The notes: generated by a model from the sequence alone, not told the origin. A DNA stretch of 64,000 nt from Bacteroidales bacterium (GCA_013141385.1 JABFRB010000019.1:124001-188000), one strand, 5' to 3'. Shown: positions 7,050 through 17,316, counted from the first letter of the stretch. Translations and numbers: made by a program.

Positions 7050-8630
7050 TTAAAACTCCGATCCTTTGTGCCGAGGGTAATCAATTGAGTAGTGTAGACC
7101 TCTACTCTCATGCATCTTTTGGGCATTTTTAATAATCAAATATCCAACATTAATTAGGTTACGAAGTTCACATAGATTTTGTGTTAATATCGACTTTTTA
7201 TAGAGTTCTTCTGTTTCTCGATAAATAATCTCAAGGCGATGTAGTGCTCGCTCCAAACGAAGATTAGAACGCACAATTCCCACATAATTACTCATGATCT
7301 GCTGCATTTCCTTGTAACTTTGTGTAATTAGTACCATCTCCTCGGTATGGGTTGTACCCTCGTAGTTCCAATCAGGAATTTCCTCGTTAAAGTTGATTTT
7401 TTTAGCTGCTTCTAGTGAATGTTTTGCAGCCCTTTCGGCATATACAATTGCCTCAATTAGCGAGTTAGATGCAAGTCGATTTGCACCATGCAAACCAGTT
7501 GATGAGCACTCTCCAATTGCATAAAGACGATGAATAGAACTCTCCCCATCAGTGTTAACTTTTATTCCACCACAAAGGAAATGAGCGGCAGGAACAACAG
7601 GAATCATATCTTTAGTGATATCAATTCCTATCGAAAGGCATTTCTCGTAGATATTCGGGAAATGGTGCTTTATTTCGTTTGGATCCTTAAAAGTTGCATC
7701 AAGGTAAACAAAATCGTCCCCACGCATTTTCATCTCGTGGTCAATGGCTCGGGCAACAATATCACGGGGAGCAAGAGAGCCTCGCTTATCGTATTTACTC
7801 ATCAATTCTTTACCATCCCTTGTTTTGAGTATGGCTCCAAATCCACGCATAGCCTCGGTAATAAGGAACGATGGACGTTCGCCAGGATGATAGAGTGAAG
7901 TTGGGTGAAATTGTATAAATTCCATATTCTCAACAACGCCTTTTGCACGGTATACCATGGCAATACCATCGCCAGTTGCGATAAGTGGGTTTGTGGTTGT
8001 ATGGTAAATATTGCCTGTTCCGCCTGTTGCCATTACAGTAACACGAGCCAAGAATTTACCTACTTTTTGTGTTTTTAAATCGAGGATGTACGCTCCGTAG
8101 CAGGTTACATCGGGGTTTCCCTTTTTAATTTGTACCCCCATGTGGTGCTGTGTAATTATTTCAACAGCAAAGTAGTTTTCAAAAACCTGAATATTAGGGT
8201 GTTGTTTTACTTTTTGTGATAATGCTCGTTGAATTTCGAACCCAGTATTGTCTTTGTGGTGTAATATTCTATGCTCTGAATGTCCTCCCTCACGGGCTAA
8301 ATCATACTGCCCATTTTGCTTACGATCAAACCTAACATCCCACTGAATTAGCTGGCTGATTTGTGCGGGAGCTTCCGATACGACCATTCTTACAATCTCT
8401 TCGTTACACAGTCCATCACCACAAATCAAAGTATCCTGAACATGCTTTTCGAATGTATCTGGATCATAAGTAACAGCGGCTATACCTCCTTGTGCATAGG
8501 CGGTATTGGTAACGTCGAGACTTGCTTTTGAAATTAGAATAACTTTCCCATGATCGGCTACCTTAAGTGCATAACTTAATCCCGCAATACCAGAGCCGAT
8601 AATCAAAAAATCACAATTGTAGTTTGGCAT
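7050..8630 (-). CDS. nadB: L-aspartate oxidase
   Basis: This 526-residue FAD enzyme oxidises L-aspartate to iminoaspartate, the first step of bacterial NAD synthesis; in anaerobes fumarate is the usual acceptor. The N-terminal dinucleotide fold is DFLIIGSGIAGLSYAL. The family region AYAQGGIAA follows, then EFIQFHPTSLYHPG, ITEAMRGFGA, SLAPRDIVARAID and the FAD-binding GECSSTGLHGANRLASNSLIE near residue 370. These distinguish NadB from succinate dehydrogenase flavoproteins, as does the separate C-terminal helical domain. No nadA or nadC is adjacent. Length is normal. Confidence 0.95.
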   Translation of the reverse strand: MPNYNCDFLIIGSGIAGLSYALKVADHGKVILISKASLDVTNTAYAQGGIAAVTYDPDTFEKHVQDTLICGDGLCNEEIVRMVVSEAPAQISQLIQWDVRFDRKQNGQYDLAREGGHSEHRILHHKDNTGFEIQRALSQKVKQHPNIQVFENYFAVEIITQHHMGVQIKKGNPDVTCYGAYILDLKTQKVGKFLARVTVMATGGTGNIYHTTTNPLIATGDGIAMVYRAKGVVENMEFIQFHPTSLYHPGERPSFLITEAMRGFGAILKTRDGKELMSKYDKRGSLAPRDIVARAIDHEMKMRGDDFVYLDATFKDPNEIKHHFPNIYEKCLSIGIDITKDMIPVVPAAHFLCGGIKVNTDGESSIHRLYAIGECSSTGLHGANRLASNSLIEAIVYAERAAKHSLEAAKKINFNEEIPDWNYEGTTHTEEMVLITQSYKEMQQIMSNYVGIVRSNLRLERALHRLEIIYRETEELYKKSILTQNLCELRNLINVGYLIIKNAQKMHESRGLHYSIDYPRHKGSEF

Positions 8631-8730
8631 ATATGCCTATATTTTCTGCAAATATACACTTAACCGAAGGAAGGTGATGTGTACAGTGAAAAAATATTAT
8701 TTGCGTTTTTGTGTCCTATAGTTAGATTCT

Positions 8731-10374
8731 TTATTCGTGGTTATTGGTGTACTTGGTAATTATTTGGTTTCGGAGATCAGTAAACATCTCGGTAACCCTA
8801 TTCATCTTACCATTGGAGTAATTGGTTAAATGCTCACGTGCGGATTTAGGATCCTTTTTGTAAAGAGCCAATGCCTCATCCTCAATCGCCTTTTGATTGT
8901 TGAACATTTCTGCCTCAAAAGGATCGCGAACAGCACGAACATCCTTAACTATATCCTGAAAACGGAAGTTTGCAAGATTATCGACAAAATCTATTGCCCA
9001 ACGAGCCGATTTTTCATCGTATTTGTTTGGATCGTAGGTATTATAGGTCTCAGCAACCGAAAGATTTCCTGAATAGATTGGTATATATGGGCTAAAGTAA
9101 GGATTATCGAGATAAACCCAGTATACGCCCCCAATTTCATTGGGTAGCCAACCACGAAGTTGCATTACCATCCCGTAGTGTCCACGGTGACGGGCAACTG
9201 GACGACGATATGTTTGCTTAATAAGTTTTCTCATTTCACTCCCCGGGAAAGGAGTTGCAAGTGGGCTTTTTACATATCCACCCTTTCCGTCGGGAACAAG
9301 CCATTCTGGGTACGATGTCATATCGTAGATTGTACCCTCAAAGGTTGAGCGTTGGAATGCCATTACATCTTGAACCGAAATTTTTTTCTCCGGAACTGCT
9401 GCAAATGGGTATAACGAAAGTGGCTCAACTACCTGATAGTATGGTTGCATCCCCTTAAATGGATTTGTAGGATCGAGCATTCTATCGGGCCAATTCTTTA
9501 AATTTGGAGTAAATGTATGATAGAATAGCCAGAAACGGCTTGTAGCGTACTCCTCAGGAAGTGGAGCATAAATATCTTGCCAAATAAATGGTTTCCCTGA
9601 TTTTGGGTTATACCATCCACGATCAATAGCCTCCTGCATATAGTTTGCAGAAACCATGAAGTTCTCTTTATCCTTCGCATTTATCTCTTTAATGATGCTC
9701 CAGTTTGGAATCATAGTTCCTTGATCCTCTGGTAATCTTTGTGCTGCCCAAATTGCACCAAGTTTTTTGCTTTCAGGAGTCCAACCCGCACCAACGCCAA
9801 ACACTTCAAAAACCCAAGCCTCTTCGGTATCAGCAATTACTAGGGTTTCAGAACCATCACCGCTTGAGGGGAGAAAACCATAGGTTGTTAGCAGATTACC
9901 AATGAATAGGGTTGCATCCTTTGCTTTTTTAAATCTTTGTAAAGCAAAAATCATTGCTTGCTCAATGGTCATTATTTGTTTACCATTTTCGAGGGTGCAA
10001 ATTAGCTCATCCCTTTGTGCTGTGGTACTCTCGGCTATGCCAAGCTGATACTCATTTATATGTGAGTATGCCGATTGAAAATACCCATAAGTTTTTTCAA
10101 CTTGGGGTATATATCCAAGTATTTTACCATCATCGTTTAGCGGACGATCAGCATCCTGAATTCCCCAAAAAATTGGAGCCATTTCACCTGCTTTATAGGT
10201 TTTGCCCGGAACATAGAAAATTCGTGAATCGGGGCCTGTATCGGTATGCGATATTATTACTGAACCATCGGCAGTAGCCTTTTTACCAACAGCAATAATT
10301 GTACACGAAAAGGCATTTGATGCTAGCAATGATGCCAAAAGTATTGTAACACAAATAATTCTTGGGGTTTTCAT
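8731..10374 (-). CDS. Exported peptidase family C69 dipeptidase
   Basis: This 547-residue Ntn-hydrolase belongs to peptidase family C69 (dipeptidase PepD group). A signal peptide (about residues 1-23) ends directly before Cys24 in FSCTIIAVGKKATADGS, so cleavage would expose the catalytic N-terminal cysteine. The next conserved block, SVIISHTDTG, also fits the family. The enzyme would act in the periplasm or at the cell surface on dipeptides. It lies next to a second predicted peptidase (S37 type) and an M24 aminopeptidase on the same strand, consistent with amino acid use from peptides, though gaps of 320 bp or more suggest separate transcription. Confidence 0.9.
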   Translation of the reverse strand: MKTPRIICVTILLASLLASNAFSCTIIAVGKKATADGSVIISHTDTGPDSRIFYVPGKTYKAGEMAPIFWGIQDADRPLNDDGKILGYIPQVEKTYGYFQSAYSHINEYQLGIAESTTAQRDELICTLENGKQIMTIEQAMIFALQRFKKAKDATLFIGNLLTTYGFLPSSGDGSETLVIADTEEAWVFEVFGVGAGWTPESKKLGAIWAAQRLPEDQGTMIPNWSIIKEINAKDKENFMVSANYMQEAIDRGWYNPKSGKPFIWQDIYAPLPEEYATSRFWLFYHTFTPNLKNWPDRMLDPTNPFKGMQPYYQVVEPLSLYPFAAVPEKKISVQDVMAFQRSTFEGTIYDMTSYPEWLVPDGKGGYVKSPLATPFPGSEMRKLIKQTYRRPVARHRGHYGMVMQLRGWLPNEIGGVYWVYLDNPYFSPYIPIYSGNLSVAETYNTYDPNKYDEKSARWAIDFVDNLANFRFQDIVKDVRAVRDPFEAEMFNNQKAIEDEALALYKKDPKSAREHLTNYSNGKMNRVTEMFTDLRNQIITKYTNNHE

Positions 10375-10508
10375 TATGCTATATTTTTAAGAGAATAATT
10401 AATGTTTAGTGACCATTCAGGTTTATATTTTAACAAATATTTTCTTTGAAAGTAAAGATTTCAAGTTATGGTAATCATTAAATATTAATACGTTAAGCCT
10501 TACTTGGT

Positions 10509-10670
10509 TCACGCAAAGTCGCAAAGCACGCCAAGGGATAAAAAACTAAAGGTTTTTTCTCTTTGCGTACAAACCATAGGTAAAATTTGGTGTATTCTAA
10601 TCATAATATTTCAGCTATTTTTAACCGCATTCTTCTTTTATCTTCTTTGCTCCTTAGCGACTTTGCGTGA
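10509..10670. repeat. 162-bp palindromic intergenic element with CGCAAAG motifs
   Basis: The ends TCACGCAAAGTCGC (10509-10522) and GCGACTTTGCGTGA (10657-10670) are perfectly complementary over 14 bp. Inside each arm further CGCAAAG / CTTTGCG units repeat. It fills most of the 327-bp gap 10375-10701 and contains no credible ORF. I regard it as a MITE-like element; similar CGCAAAG-rich repeats are common between genes in Bacteroidota. Confidence 0.75.
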
Positions 10671-10701
10671 GAATATTTTTTATTGTAAATAGTTACAAAG
10701 T

Positions 10702-12051
10702 TTACAATATCTGAAAAACACGCTTTGTTCCAGTAAAATTGCCTCCTCCACCATGCTTTTTTGAAGAGAGATCTACTTTCAACCACTTTTCAAGTACGGT
10801 ATAAATGCTATCCTGCATCTGAACCGGAAAACTGCTAATTCTTGTTTTATGGCTTCCTTCAGGGTTAATCATTAAAACTGCATTCGTTTTATTACCCGGA
10901 TTCACTGCTGTTGATGACCATGCATCGTTCTGACCATAGATGTAAAGCATATTGTTCCCCGATTCTTTTACCCATGAATCAATATCCTTCATTATATCGG
11001 GATTGAATACCGCTTTGTGCCCATTGGGCATTGCAAAGTTAAAAATGATATTTGAAGTATCTTTCAAATATTTGCTGAACGGTTTAACCTGATACCCATA
11101 CATCCCTATCTCGGTCATTGCTTGATAAAAGAATGGGCGGGTTTTTTCTATGTCCTCCTCATCAAAGAATGTAAACGGATTAATCATTTTCCAGTGAAGA
11201 AAGAGAATTTGGGTCGGTGATCCTTTTAATGGAATACTCTCGCATGATGAGCCCCATTGCCAGAAGGCAAAAGAATACTCTAAAACGCTTAAATCGTATG
11301 CCCTATCCAATCCCATTTTAAACTCCCAGTTATTCTTTTTTGCCAAGGCTTCAAACAATGGAAAAATCTCCTTTTTCTTTTCGAAAAGCTGTATCTGAAA
11401 ATCGTAAATCTTAAGCCTACACTCATCAGTACCCACCTTGTTTAGGAAATCGTAAACCCTTGGATCTTCGCTCGAAAAATTTAGTGGAGCAACGTAGGGT
11501 ACGCTAGCATCAACATCGTTGGGGTAAAACCGACGATGAAAAATTGTTGCCTGTCCGCTTTTGCTTATGCCCGTTGATACCCACTTGCCTTTGTAGAAAG
11601 GCTTAAAAGCCTCAATAATCTGATGCTGATCCGCAGCAGCCTGTTTCACATTTAAGTAGCTCCAAGGAATTGAATCCTTGGGACGGCTTCGATCAAAAAA
11701 CCTATGCTCAATGGTTATCTGGTTTGCATCGAGAATTCGTGTAAGCTCATTGGCTTTTGAGGTATACATGGTGTAACCATCAATCACAACAACAACGGGT
11801 TTATTAAAATCTTTATGTGAATAGTAAGCCCTTAAGGGGAATGTTGGGCTGTTGGGATTATTATGATCGAGCGGCATTTTAAACCAAACAACGTAGGTTG
11901 ATTTAAATAGCGTGTCATTGGCAATTGGTTTAATGCTATCGATAGTAGCAATTTGGGACAGCACTTCTTCTGGGGCTGAAATTTTTGGCTTGCACGATTC
12001 AAACAGTAAAAATAAGCAAGCAATTAGTGGGAGGTAGAATTTCATTCGCAT
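10702..12051 (-). CDS. S37-type secreted tripeptidyl aminopeptidase-like lipoprotein
   Basis: I read this as a peptidase S37 (PS-10) family alpha/beta hydrolase. Evidence is the block TIEHRFFDRSRPKD, followed by GKWVSTGISKSGQ with the candidate nucleophile serine, then HRRFYPNDVDASVPYVAPL, and late blocks with aspartate (YGQNDAW) and histidine (EGSHKTR) that could complete the triad. The ATG at 12051 (or 12045) gives a lipoprotein signal ending FESC; a TTG further upstream adds residues that do not fit a signal peptide. About 450 residues is normal for the family. The C-terminal tail is rich in Gly and basic residues. The substrate is unknown. Confidence 0.82.
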   Translation of the reverse strand: MRMKFYLPLIACLFLLFESCKPKISAPEEVLSQIATIDSIKPIANDTLFKSTYVVWFKMPLDHNNPNSPTFPLRAYYSHKDFNKPVVVVIDGYTMYTSKANELTRILDANQITIEHRFFDRSRPKDSIPWSYLNVKQAAADQHQIIEAFKPFYKGKWVSTGISKSGQATIFHRRFYPNDVDASVPYVAPLNFSSEDPRVYDFLNKVGTDECRLKIYDFQIQLFEKKKEIFPLFEALAKKNNWEFKMGLDRAYDLSVLEYSFAFWQWGSSCESIPLKGSPTQILFLHWKMINPFTFFDEEDIEKTRPFFYQAMTEIGMYGYQVKPFSKYLKDTSNIIFNFAMPNGHKAVFNPDIMKDIDSWVKESGNNMLYIYGQNDAWSSTAVNPGNKTNAVLMINPEGSHKTRISSFPVQMQDSIYTVLEKWLKVDLSSKKHGGGGNFTGTKRVFQIL

Positions 12052-12333
12052 ACTTCTCTCATTTAGCAACACACAATCCTTCAAAGATATAATATTTAGA
12101 TATTGAACCTCTATTTTAGTTTAAATTGATTAATGAGGTAAATGTTACTTTCCTTCGTTTGTAGGCAAAGGCATAAGCCCTCATCGAGTTCATATTTTTT
12201 TAGAATACCCCCAATAATCAATATTTCAAGCAACCGTTTTGCATTGGGTTAAACCAAGCTTGCTTTACAATAATCGCAAAATGCGATAATTTTATAGTTG
12301 GAGTTTCTAGGGGCGTTAAAGGGTACAGAGCAT

Positions 12334-12386
12334 AAAAAATACGAAGAACCTAAGGTAAATGTCTTTTACGCAGGGTTCTTCGTTTC
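12334..12386 (-). terminator. Rho-independent terminator after the M24 aminopeptidase gene
   Basis: Stem ACGAAGAACC (12341-12350) pairs with GGTTCTTCGT (12374-12383). The loop holds a second small stem GTAAAAG/CATTTAC. On the minus strand it is followed by ATTTTTT. It lies 20 bp after the stop of the gene at 12406-13797. The remaining gap to 12052 shows only a small palindrome around 12278-12292 (ATCGCAAAATGCGAT). Confidence 0.85.
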
Positions 12387-12405
12387 TTTGGTGGTTAATA
12401 ATATT

Positions 12406-13797
12406 TTACGCTTGAAAAGCCCTACTACGTTCGGCCTCAACATCTCCTATTGTTTTAGCCAAGGGTTTTCCAAGAATTCTATGTCCTGTATCGGTAATTA
12501 GCAAATCTTCCTCGTTTCGAATACCTCCAAAATTGCGATATTCATTTACTTTTTTGAAATTAATAAAATCTTTGTTAGTACCATTCTGCTCCCACAAATC
12601 AATTAATTCAGGGATAAAATAAATGCCAGGTTCAATGGTTAAAACAAATCCTTCCTTAAGCTCCCTACCCAACCGCAATGATTTTAATCCAAACTGCTTG
12701 CTTTTAGGAACACCACAATAGCCAACGTATTGTTCGCCAAGATTTTCCATGTCGTGAACATCCAATCCCATTAAGTGACCTGTTCCGCAGGGGAAAAAGA
12801 GTGCATGCGCACCATTTGCAACAGCATCATCGGTATTGCCCTTTGTGAATCCCAGTGCTTTTAAGCCATCGAAAATAGTTCTCGCTACCTGTAGATGAAC
12901 ATCACGGAAGTGAACTCCCGGTTTTAGCATTTCAATTGCTCCGTTGTGCGCTGCTAGTGTGATACGATAGATTTCTTTCTGCTTTTCGGTAAAGGTTTTC
13001 CCAACGGGGAATGTGCTACTCATATCGCCTGCATACCCTTTTAGGGTTTCGAAACCTGCATCGAGGAGAAAGAGTTGGCCCTCCTGTATTACGTTTCCGT
13101 GATAATGGTTATGCAAAGTTTGCCCGTTTATTGTAGCAATAATTGGGAAGCTGATATCGCCACCTTCGGCAAGGGCAATCTCATAAACTTTAGCAGCAAT
13201 CTGCGCTTCATTCATTCCCGGTCGTGCATATCGCATGGCTGTTTGATGCATCTCTGCGGTAACGGTTACGGCATAATCCAACTCGTTTATCTCCTCAACC
13301 GATTTAATATTCCGCTGCTCTCCAACGACTGTAATAAATGGAATGCTTGTTTTTGCATGAGCCTCTGCTGGGTTGATACCCAAAAAACTCAAAAGTTTAA
13401 GTTGATGCTCAGGTCTATATGGGGGCAAATAATTGATTTTGTTCTTGGGATAGCTGTTTATCTTTTCGGAAAATTGTGGTATATCCCCGGTATTCTTAAC
13501 ACCAATGGTTGAAGCCATATCCTTGATGGTTGGTTGAGAGCCCATCCAAACTATGCTATCGATTGTAAAATCATCGCCATAAATGAAATCGTTACCACTC
13601 TCGATATCCATTATGGCATAAAGTCCGGGTTTTTTCAGTCCAAAGTAGTAAAGAAATGTGCTATCCTGCCGAAAGTGATAGGTATTATCCTCGTAATTCA
13701 TTCCACTCTCATCATTACCAATGAATAGTAGAACTCCTGCTTTAAACTGCGACCTTAGCTGGTTGCGACGGTCGATGTAGGTTTGTTTGCTGAACAT
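12406..13797 (-). CDS. M24B metallopeptidase, Xaa-Pro aminopeptidase
   Basis: This 463-residue enzyme removes N-terminal residues ahead of proline. The N-terminal creatinase-like domain (about 1-160) includes NTYHFRQDSTFLYYFGL. The C-terminal pita-bread domain holds the dimetal ligands in LLDAGFE, GDMSSTFPVG, GTGHLMGLDVHD, TIEPGIYF and GGIRNEEDLLIT, so all five ligand positions are present. It has no signal peptide and is probably cytoplasmic. It lies in a group of peptidase genes on the same strand, but a clear terminator separates it from the S37-type gene downstream. Confidence 0.93.
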   Translation of the reverse strand: MFSKQTYIDRRNQLRSQFKAGVLLFIGNDESGMNYEDNTYHFRQDSTFLYYFGLKKPGLYAIMDIESGNDFIYGDDFTIDSIVWMGSQPTIKDMASTIGVKNTGDIPQFSEKINSYPKNKINYLPPYRPEHQLKLLSFLGINPAEAHAKTSIPFITVVGEQRNIKSVEEINELDYAVTVTAEMHQTAMRYARPGMNEAQIAAKVYEIALAEGGDISFPIIATINGQTLHNHYHGNVIQEGQLFLLDAGFETLKGYAGDMSSTFPVGKTFTEKQKEIYRITLAAHNGAIEMLKPGVHFRDVHLQVARTIFDGLKALGFTKGNTDDAVANGAHALFFPCGTGHLMGLDVHDMENLGEQYVGYCGVPKSKQFGLKSLRLGRELKEGFVLTIEPGIYFIPELIDLWEQNGTNKDFINFKKVNEYRNFGGIRNEEDLLITDTGHRILGKPLAKTIGDVEAERSRAFQA

Positions 13798-14073
13798 AGG
13801 GTTGGCTAAATAATTAGGTTACATTTGCTTGCTGCTGTTAAGGAAGAAGATTTTAGAACAAGGATTAACGAGTTTTGATTTTAGAAGTTATTTGAAATTA
13901 AGCATCAGAATTCTAAATATCCGTGACTTGTTCATCTTTACTTCAAAAATCCTAAATCGTTAATCGATATTCGTAAATCAACTCTTTAAAGATTATAATA
14001 AGTAGCAACTTGGGTTAATATTTGTTTAGAGATTCTTAGAATAAATAATATATCTAATAAGCATAAACCCGAA

Positions 14074-16437
14074 CTATACAGATTCATGCTCGGTTCTTTT
14101 GATAATCTCATTCTGTAATGCCTCGCCGAGATCGTTAAAATAGTCGGAATAACCAGCAACTCTAACAATCAGGTCTTGATGTTTTTCAGGATGTTTTTGT
14201 GCATCCCTCAGTGTTTCAGCATCAACTACATTAAACTGAATGTGATGCCCATCGAGTTTAAAGTAACTACGAATAAACCAAACCAGCCTATCCATGCTTT
14301 CTTCATCCTTAAAGAATGAGGGTGAAAACTTCTGATTTAGTAGCGTTCCTCCTGTTTTGATATGGTCGATTTTTGCAGCCGATTGAATAACACCTGTTGG
14401 CCCTCTCCTATCGGCACCCTGAACGGGGCTTATTCCCTCACTTAGCGGTTCTTTTGCTAAACGTCCATCGGGCATAGCACCTATTTTGCTCCCAAAATAA
14501 ACGTGACTTGTTGTTGGCAGCATGTTAATTCTGAATACACCTCCCCGTGATGTTGGGCGACCATTCACCGCATTATAGAAGCTATTGAAAACCATTACTG
14601 CATGACGATCCGCATAATCGTCATTATTTCCCCATTTGGGTGTTTCATAAATCACATCGTAACGAAGCTGATCATACCCTTCGAAATTGGAATGCAACGC
14701 TTTAAGTAATTCCTTTATGCTGATTTTTTTATCTTCATAAACCTGCTTTCTTATTACAGTAAGGTTATCGGTAATACTACCCAGCCCAACACCCTGAATG
14801 TAACTAGTGTTATAACGTGCTCCTCCCGCATTGTAGTCTTTACCGTTTGCGATGCAATCTTCGGTAATAAGCGATAAAAGAGGAACAGGCATATATGTAG
14901 CCCAAAGTTTCTCGATGATATTATTCCCCTCAATTTTTATATCGATGAAATAGTTAAGCTGCTTTTCGAATGCGCCGTATAGCTCATCAAATGATTTAAA
15001 ACTCTCGGGATTACCAGTTGTTAAACCTATCTGTTTTCCTGTCATTGGGTCTACTCCGTTGTTAAGAGTAATCTCAAGTATTTTATTCAGGTTGAAATAG
15101 CCCGTAAGGATATACGCCTCAGTACCAAACGCTCCCGTTTCAACACACCCGCTTGCGCCACCATTTCGGGCATCAACTAAGGCTTTACCTTGACTCAACA
15201 ATTGCTGTATTATTGCATCAGTATTGAAAAACGACGGCTGTCCAAATCCTGTTTTGGCAATCCTAACGGCACGCTTAACAAACCTGTCGGGATTTTTCTT
15301 ACTTATTTGAACCATGGAACTAGGCTGAAGCAAACGCATCTCCTCAATAACATCAAGCAGTAAATAGGTAAGCTCATTAACGGCATCGCTTCCATCCTCC
15401 TTAACGCCACCAAGGTTGATTAGAGAAAAATCGGTATACGTGTTGCTCTCCTCCGCAGTAACGCCCATTTTTGGGGGCGATGGGTGATTGTTAAATTTTA
15501 CCCAAAACGATTGAAGGATCTCTGTTGCGCTCTCTTGGGTAAGAACTCCGAGATCGATTTCCCGTTTATAAAAAGGGAACAGATGTTGATCGAGTCTTCC
15601 CGGGTTAAATGAATCCCAAGGGTTTAATTCTGTAATTATACCAAGATGAATGAACCAGTAGTGCTGAAGCATCTCATGAAAAGTTGATGGTGCCTGAGCA
15701 GGTACTTTCCGGCAAATTCTTGCCATTTCGATTAACTCTTCCTTTCGAACAGGACTTTTTTCCCATAAAATCATTCTCTCCAGCTCATCGGCATATCGAT
15801 TTGCAAAAAGGATAATTGTATCAGCAGCAATATCCATAGCCTTAAGCTCCTCTCTCCGCTCAATTGCTCTAGAATCGTTCTTAAAATCTAACTTGGCAAT
15901 TGCCTGTTTAATGTCCTCCTTATAATCGAGCATCCCTTTTTGAAAAATCTTTTTGCTAGCTACGGTATGCCCAGGAGCTCGCTGTTCCTGAAATTCAGTA
16001 AATACCCCAGCCTCGTAAGCTTGTTTCCACTCAGGACTAAGATTTTCGAAAATTCTATCGCGTTGTGTCCTCCCTTTCCAGAATGGAATAATAGTATCAT
16101 CATACACCTTACGGGTTGCAGCATCAACCTTAAATGATACTTTAGGGCGAGAGTTGATAATTGCCAAATCGGGTAGAGTATGTAAGCTTACCTCTGGGTA
16201 GGTTGATGTTGCTTTTGGTGCTGGGCCACGCTCCCCAACAATCAACTCCCCATCGTTAATGCATATCTTCTTATTAGCCATGATATGCTTAAATGCAAGC
16301 GCTCGCTGCACAGGAATGGAGTGCTTTTCTGCTTCGCCCGATTTGTAAAATTCGGTAACGAGTAAAGCCCTTTCGGGAGAAAAAGTATTAATTGCCCGTA
16401 GGCTTTGTTCTCTGAGTTTGATGATTCTATTGTTCAT
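14074..16437 (-). CDS. hypD: Glycyl radical enzyme, HypD-type (trans-4-hydroxy-L-proline dehydratase)
   Basis: This 787-residue glycyl radical enzyme fits HypD, which dehydrates trans-4-hydroxyproline to pyrroline-5-carboxylate. The active-site loop is SGCVETGAFG with thiyl Cys at about residue 430 and the catalytic Glu two residues later. The radical Gly is about residue 762 in RVAGYSDYFNDLG. The T-G-x-F-G form after CVE, rather than CVEPQ, separates it from diol and choline lyases, and its length is close to HypD. Its activase gene lies directly upstream on the same strand. No proC is adjacent. The enzyme class is certain; HypD rather than another dehydratase is likely but rests on remembered motifs. 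Confidence 0.85.
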   Translation of the reverse strand: MNNRIIKLREQSLRAINTFSPERALLVTEFYKSGEAEKHSIPVQRALAFKHIMANKKICINDGELIVGERGPAPKATSTYPEVSLHTLPDLAIINSRPKVSFKVDAATRKVYDDTIIPFWKGRTQRDRIFENLSPEWKQAYEAGVFTEFQEQRAPGHTVASKKIFQKGMLDYKEDIKQAIAKLDFKNDSRAIERREELKAMDIAADTIILFANRYADELERMILWEKSPVRKEELIEMARICRKVPAQAPSTFHEMLQHYWFIHLGIITELNPWDSFNPGRLDQHLFPFYKREIDLGVLTQESATEILQSFWVKFNNHPSPPKMGVTAEESNTYTDFSLINLGGVKEDGSDAVNELTYLLLDVIEEMRLLQPSSMVQISKKNPDRFVKRAVRIAKTGFGQPSFFNTDAIIQQLLSQGKALVDARNGGASGCVETGAFGTEAYILTGYFNLNKILEITLNNGVDPMTGKQIGLTTGNPESFKSFDELYGAFEKQLNYFIDIKIEGNNIIEKLWATYMPVPLLSLITEDCIANGKDYNAGGARYNTSYIQGVGLGSITDNLTVIRKQVYEDKKISIKELLKALHSNFEGYDQLRYDVIYETPKWGNNDDYADRHAVMVFNSFYNAVNGRPTSRGGVFRINMLPTTSHVYFGSKIGAMPDGRLAKEPLSEGISPVQGADRRGPTGVIQSAAKIDHIKTGGTLLNQKFSPSFFKDEESMDRLVWFIRSYFKLDGHHIQFNVVDAETLRDAQKHPEKHQDLIVRVAGYSDYFNDLGEALQNEIIKRTEHESV

Positions 16438-16521
16438 AACATTATTTTTTAATCTTTTAAAACCCCAACCCCTTAAATAAGGGGCTATAATTTGAGAGTC
16501 CCATATTGCAAGTCGGGAGGT

Positions 16522-17316
16522 TTAACCACCTACAGAAACTATTGGAACTACTTCTTTGAAGTAACTCTTAATCTGTTCTGCTTTCTGATTATCGTATGTT
16601 TCAGCATTGCTTAATGTATAATTCTTCCCAAACCGCTCGTATTTACTCTTTGCAATATTATGGAAGGGAAGAATATCAATCCTTTGAATTTGTGGATATT
16701 TACGAATAGTTTCTCTTAAAAGTTTTAGATTTTTATCGGTATCGGTAATATTCTGAATTAAAGGAATTCGAATGATTACCTTTTTATTCGATTTAACAAT
16801 TAAGTCGAGGTTTTTGAAGATAATTGAGTTTGATACTCCCGTGTATTTCTTGTGTTCATCCTCAGAAATTAGTTTGATATCAAAAAGAAAAAGATCCGTT
16901 AATGGGATAATACTTTCCATAACCGTTTGTGTTGCAAAACCGCTTGTATCAATTGCTGTATGAATTTCCTTGGCTTTGCAAGCCTTTAGCAATTCTCTTA
17001 AAAACTCGGGTTGCGATAGTGGTTCTCCACCCGAAAAGGTAACGCCTCCCTTTGATTCATCAAATATTGAAATATCTTTTTCAACCTCTTGAAGAACTTC
17101 GCCAACGCTCATTCTATTGCCAATAGTCTCGACAAACTCAAACTCTTTATCGTCCAAACGATGAATGCGCATGCAGGTTTCTGCCTCGAACGATTGACTC
17201 TCGGGGTTATGACACCAAGCGCAACTTAACGGGCAACCTTTAAGAAAAACGGTTACACGTAACCCAGGACCATCGTGAACAGAGAAATGACGTATATCGA
17301 ACACTAAACCATTCAT
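16522..17316 (-). CDS. Glycyl radical enzyme activase (radical SAM)
   Basis: This 264-residue radical SAM enzyme would install the glycyl radical on the neighbouring HypD-type enzyme. The cluster motif is GCPLSCAWC (Cys28, Cys32, Cys35), preceded by HDGPGLRVTVFLKGC and followed by GGVTFSGGEPLSQPEF, all typical. Unlike most activases of dehydratase-type glycyl radical enzymes, the stretch after CHNPES (about residues 40-80) has only one cysteine and no ferredoxin-like insert for auxiliary 4Fe-4S clusters. It resembles the shorter PflA form in that respect. It is transcribed first, 84 bp before the enzyme gene. A small GC hairpin (CCCCTTA-AATAA-GGGGC, near 16466-16484) lies between them. Confidence 0.93.
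   Translation of the reverse strand: MNGLVFDIRHFSVHDGPGLRVTVFLKGCPLSCAWCHNPESQSFEAETCMRIHRLDDKEFEFVETIGNRMSVGEVLQEVEKDISIFDESKGGVTFSGGEPLSQPEFLRELLKACKAKEIHTAIDTSGFATQTVMESIIPLTDLFLFDIKLISEDEHKKYTGVSNSIIFKNLDLIVKSNKKVIIRIPLIQNITDTDKNLKLLRETIRKYPQIQRIDILPFHNIAKSKYERFGKNYTLSNAETYDNQKAEQIKSYFKEVVPIVSVGG

Noticed and set aside
10375-10701. Small ORFs within the CGCAAAG palindrome on both strands.
   Set aside because: Their coding sequence is the repeat itself and shows no protein family or promoter.
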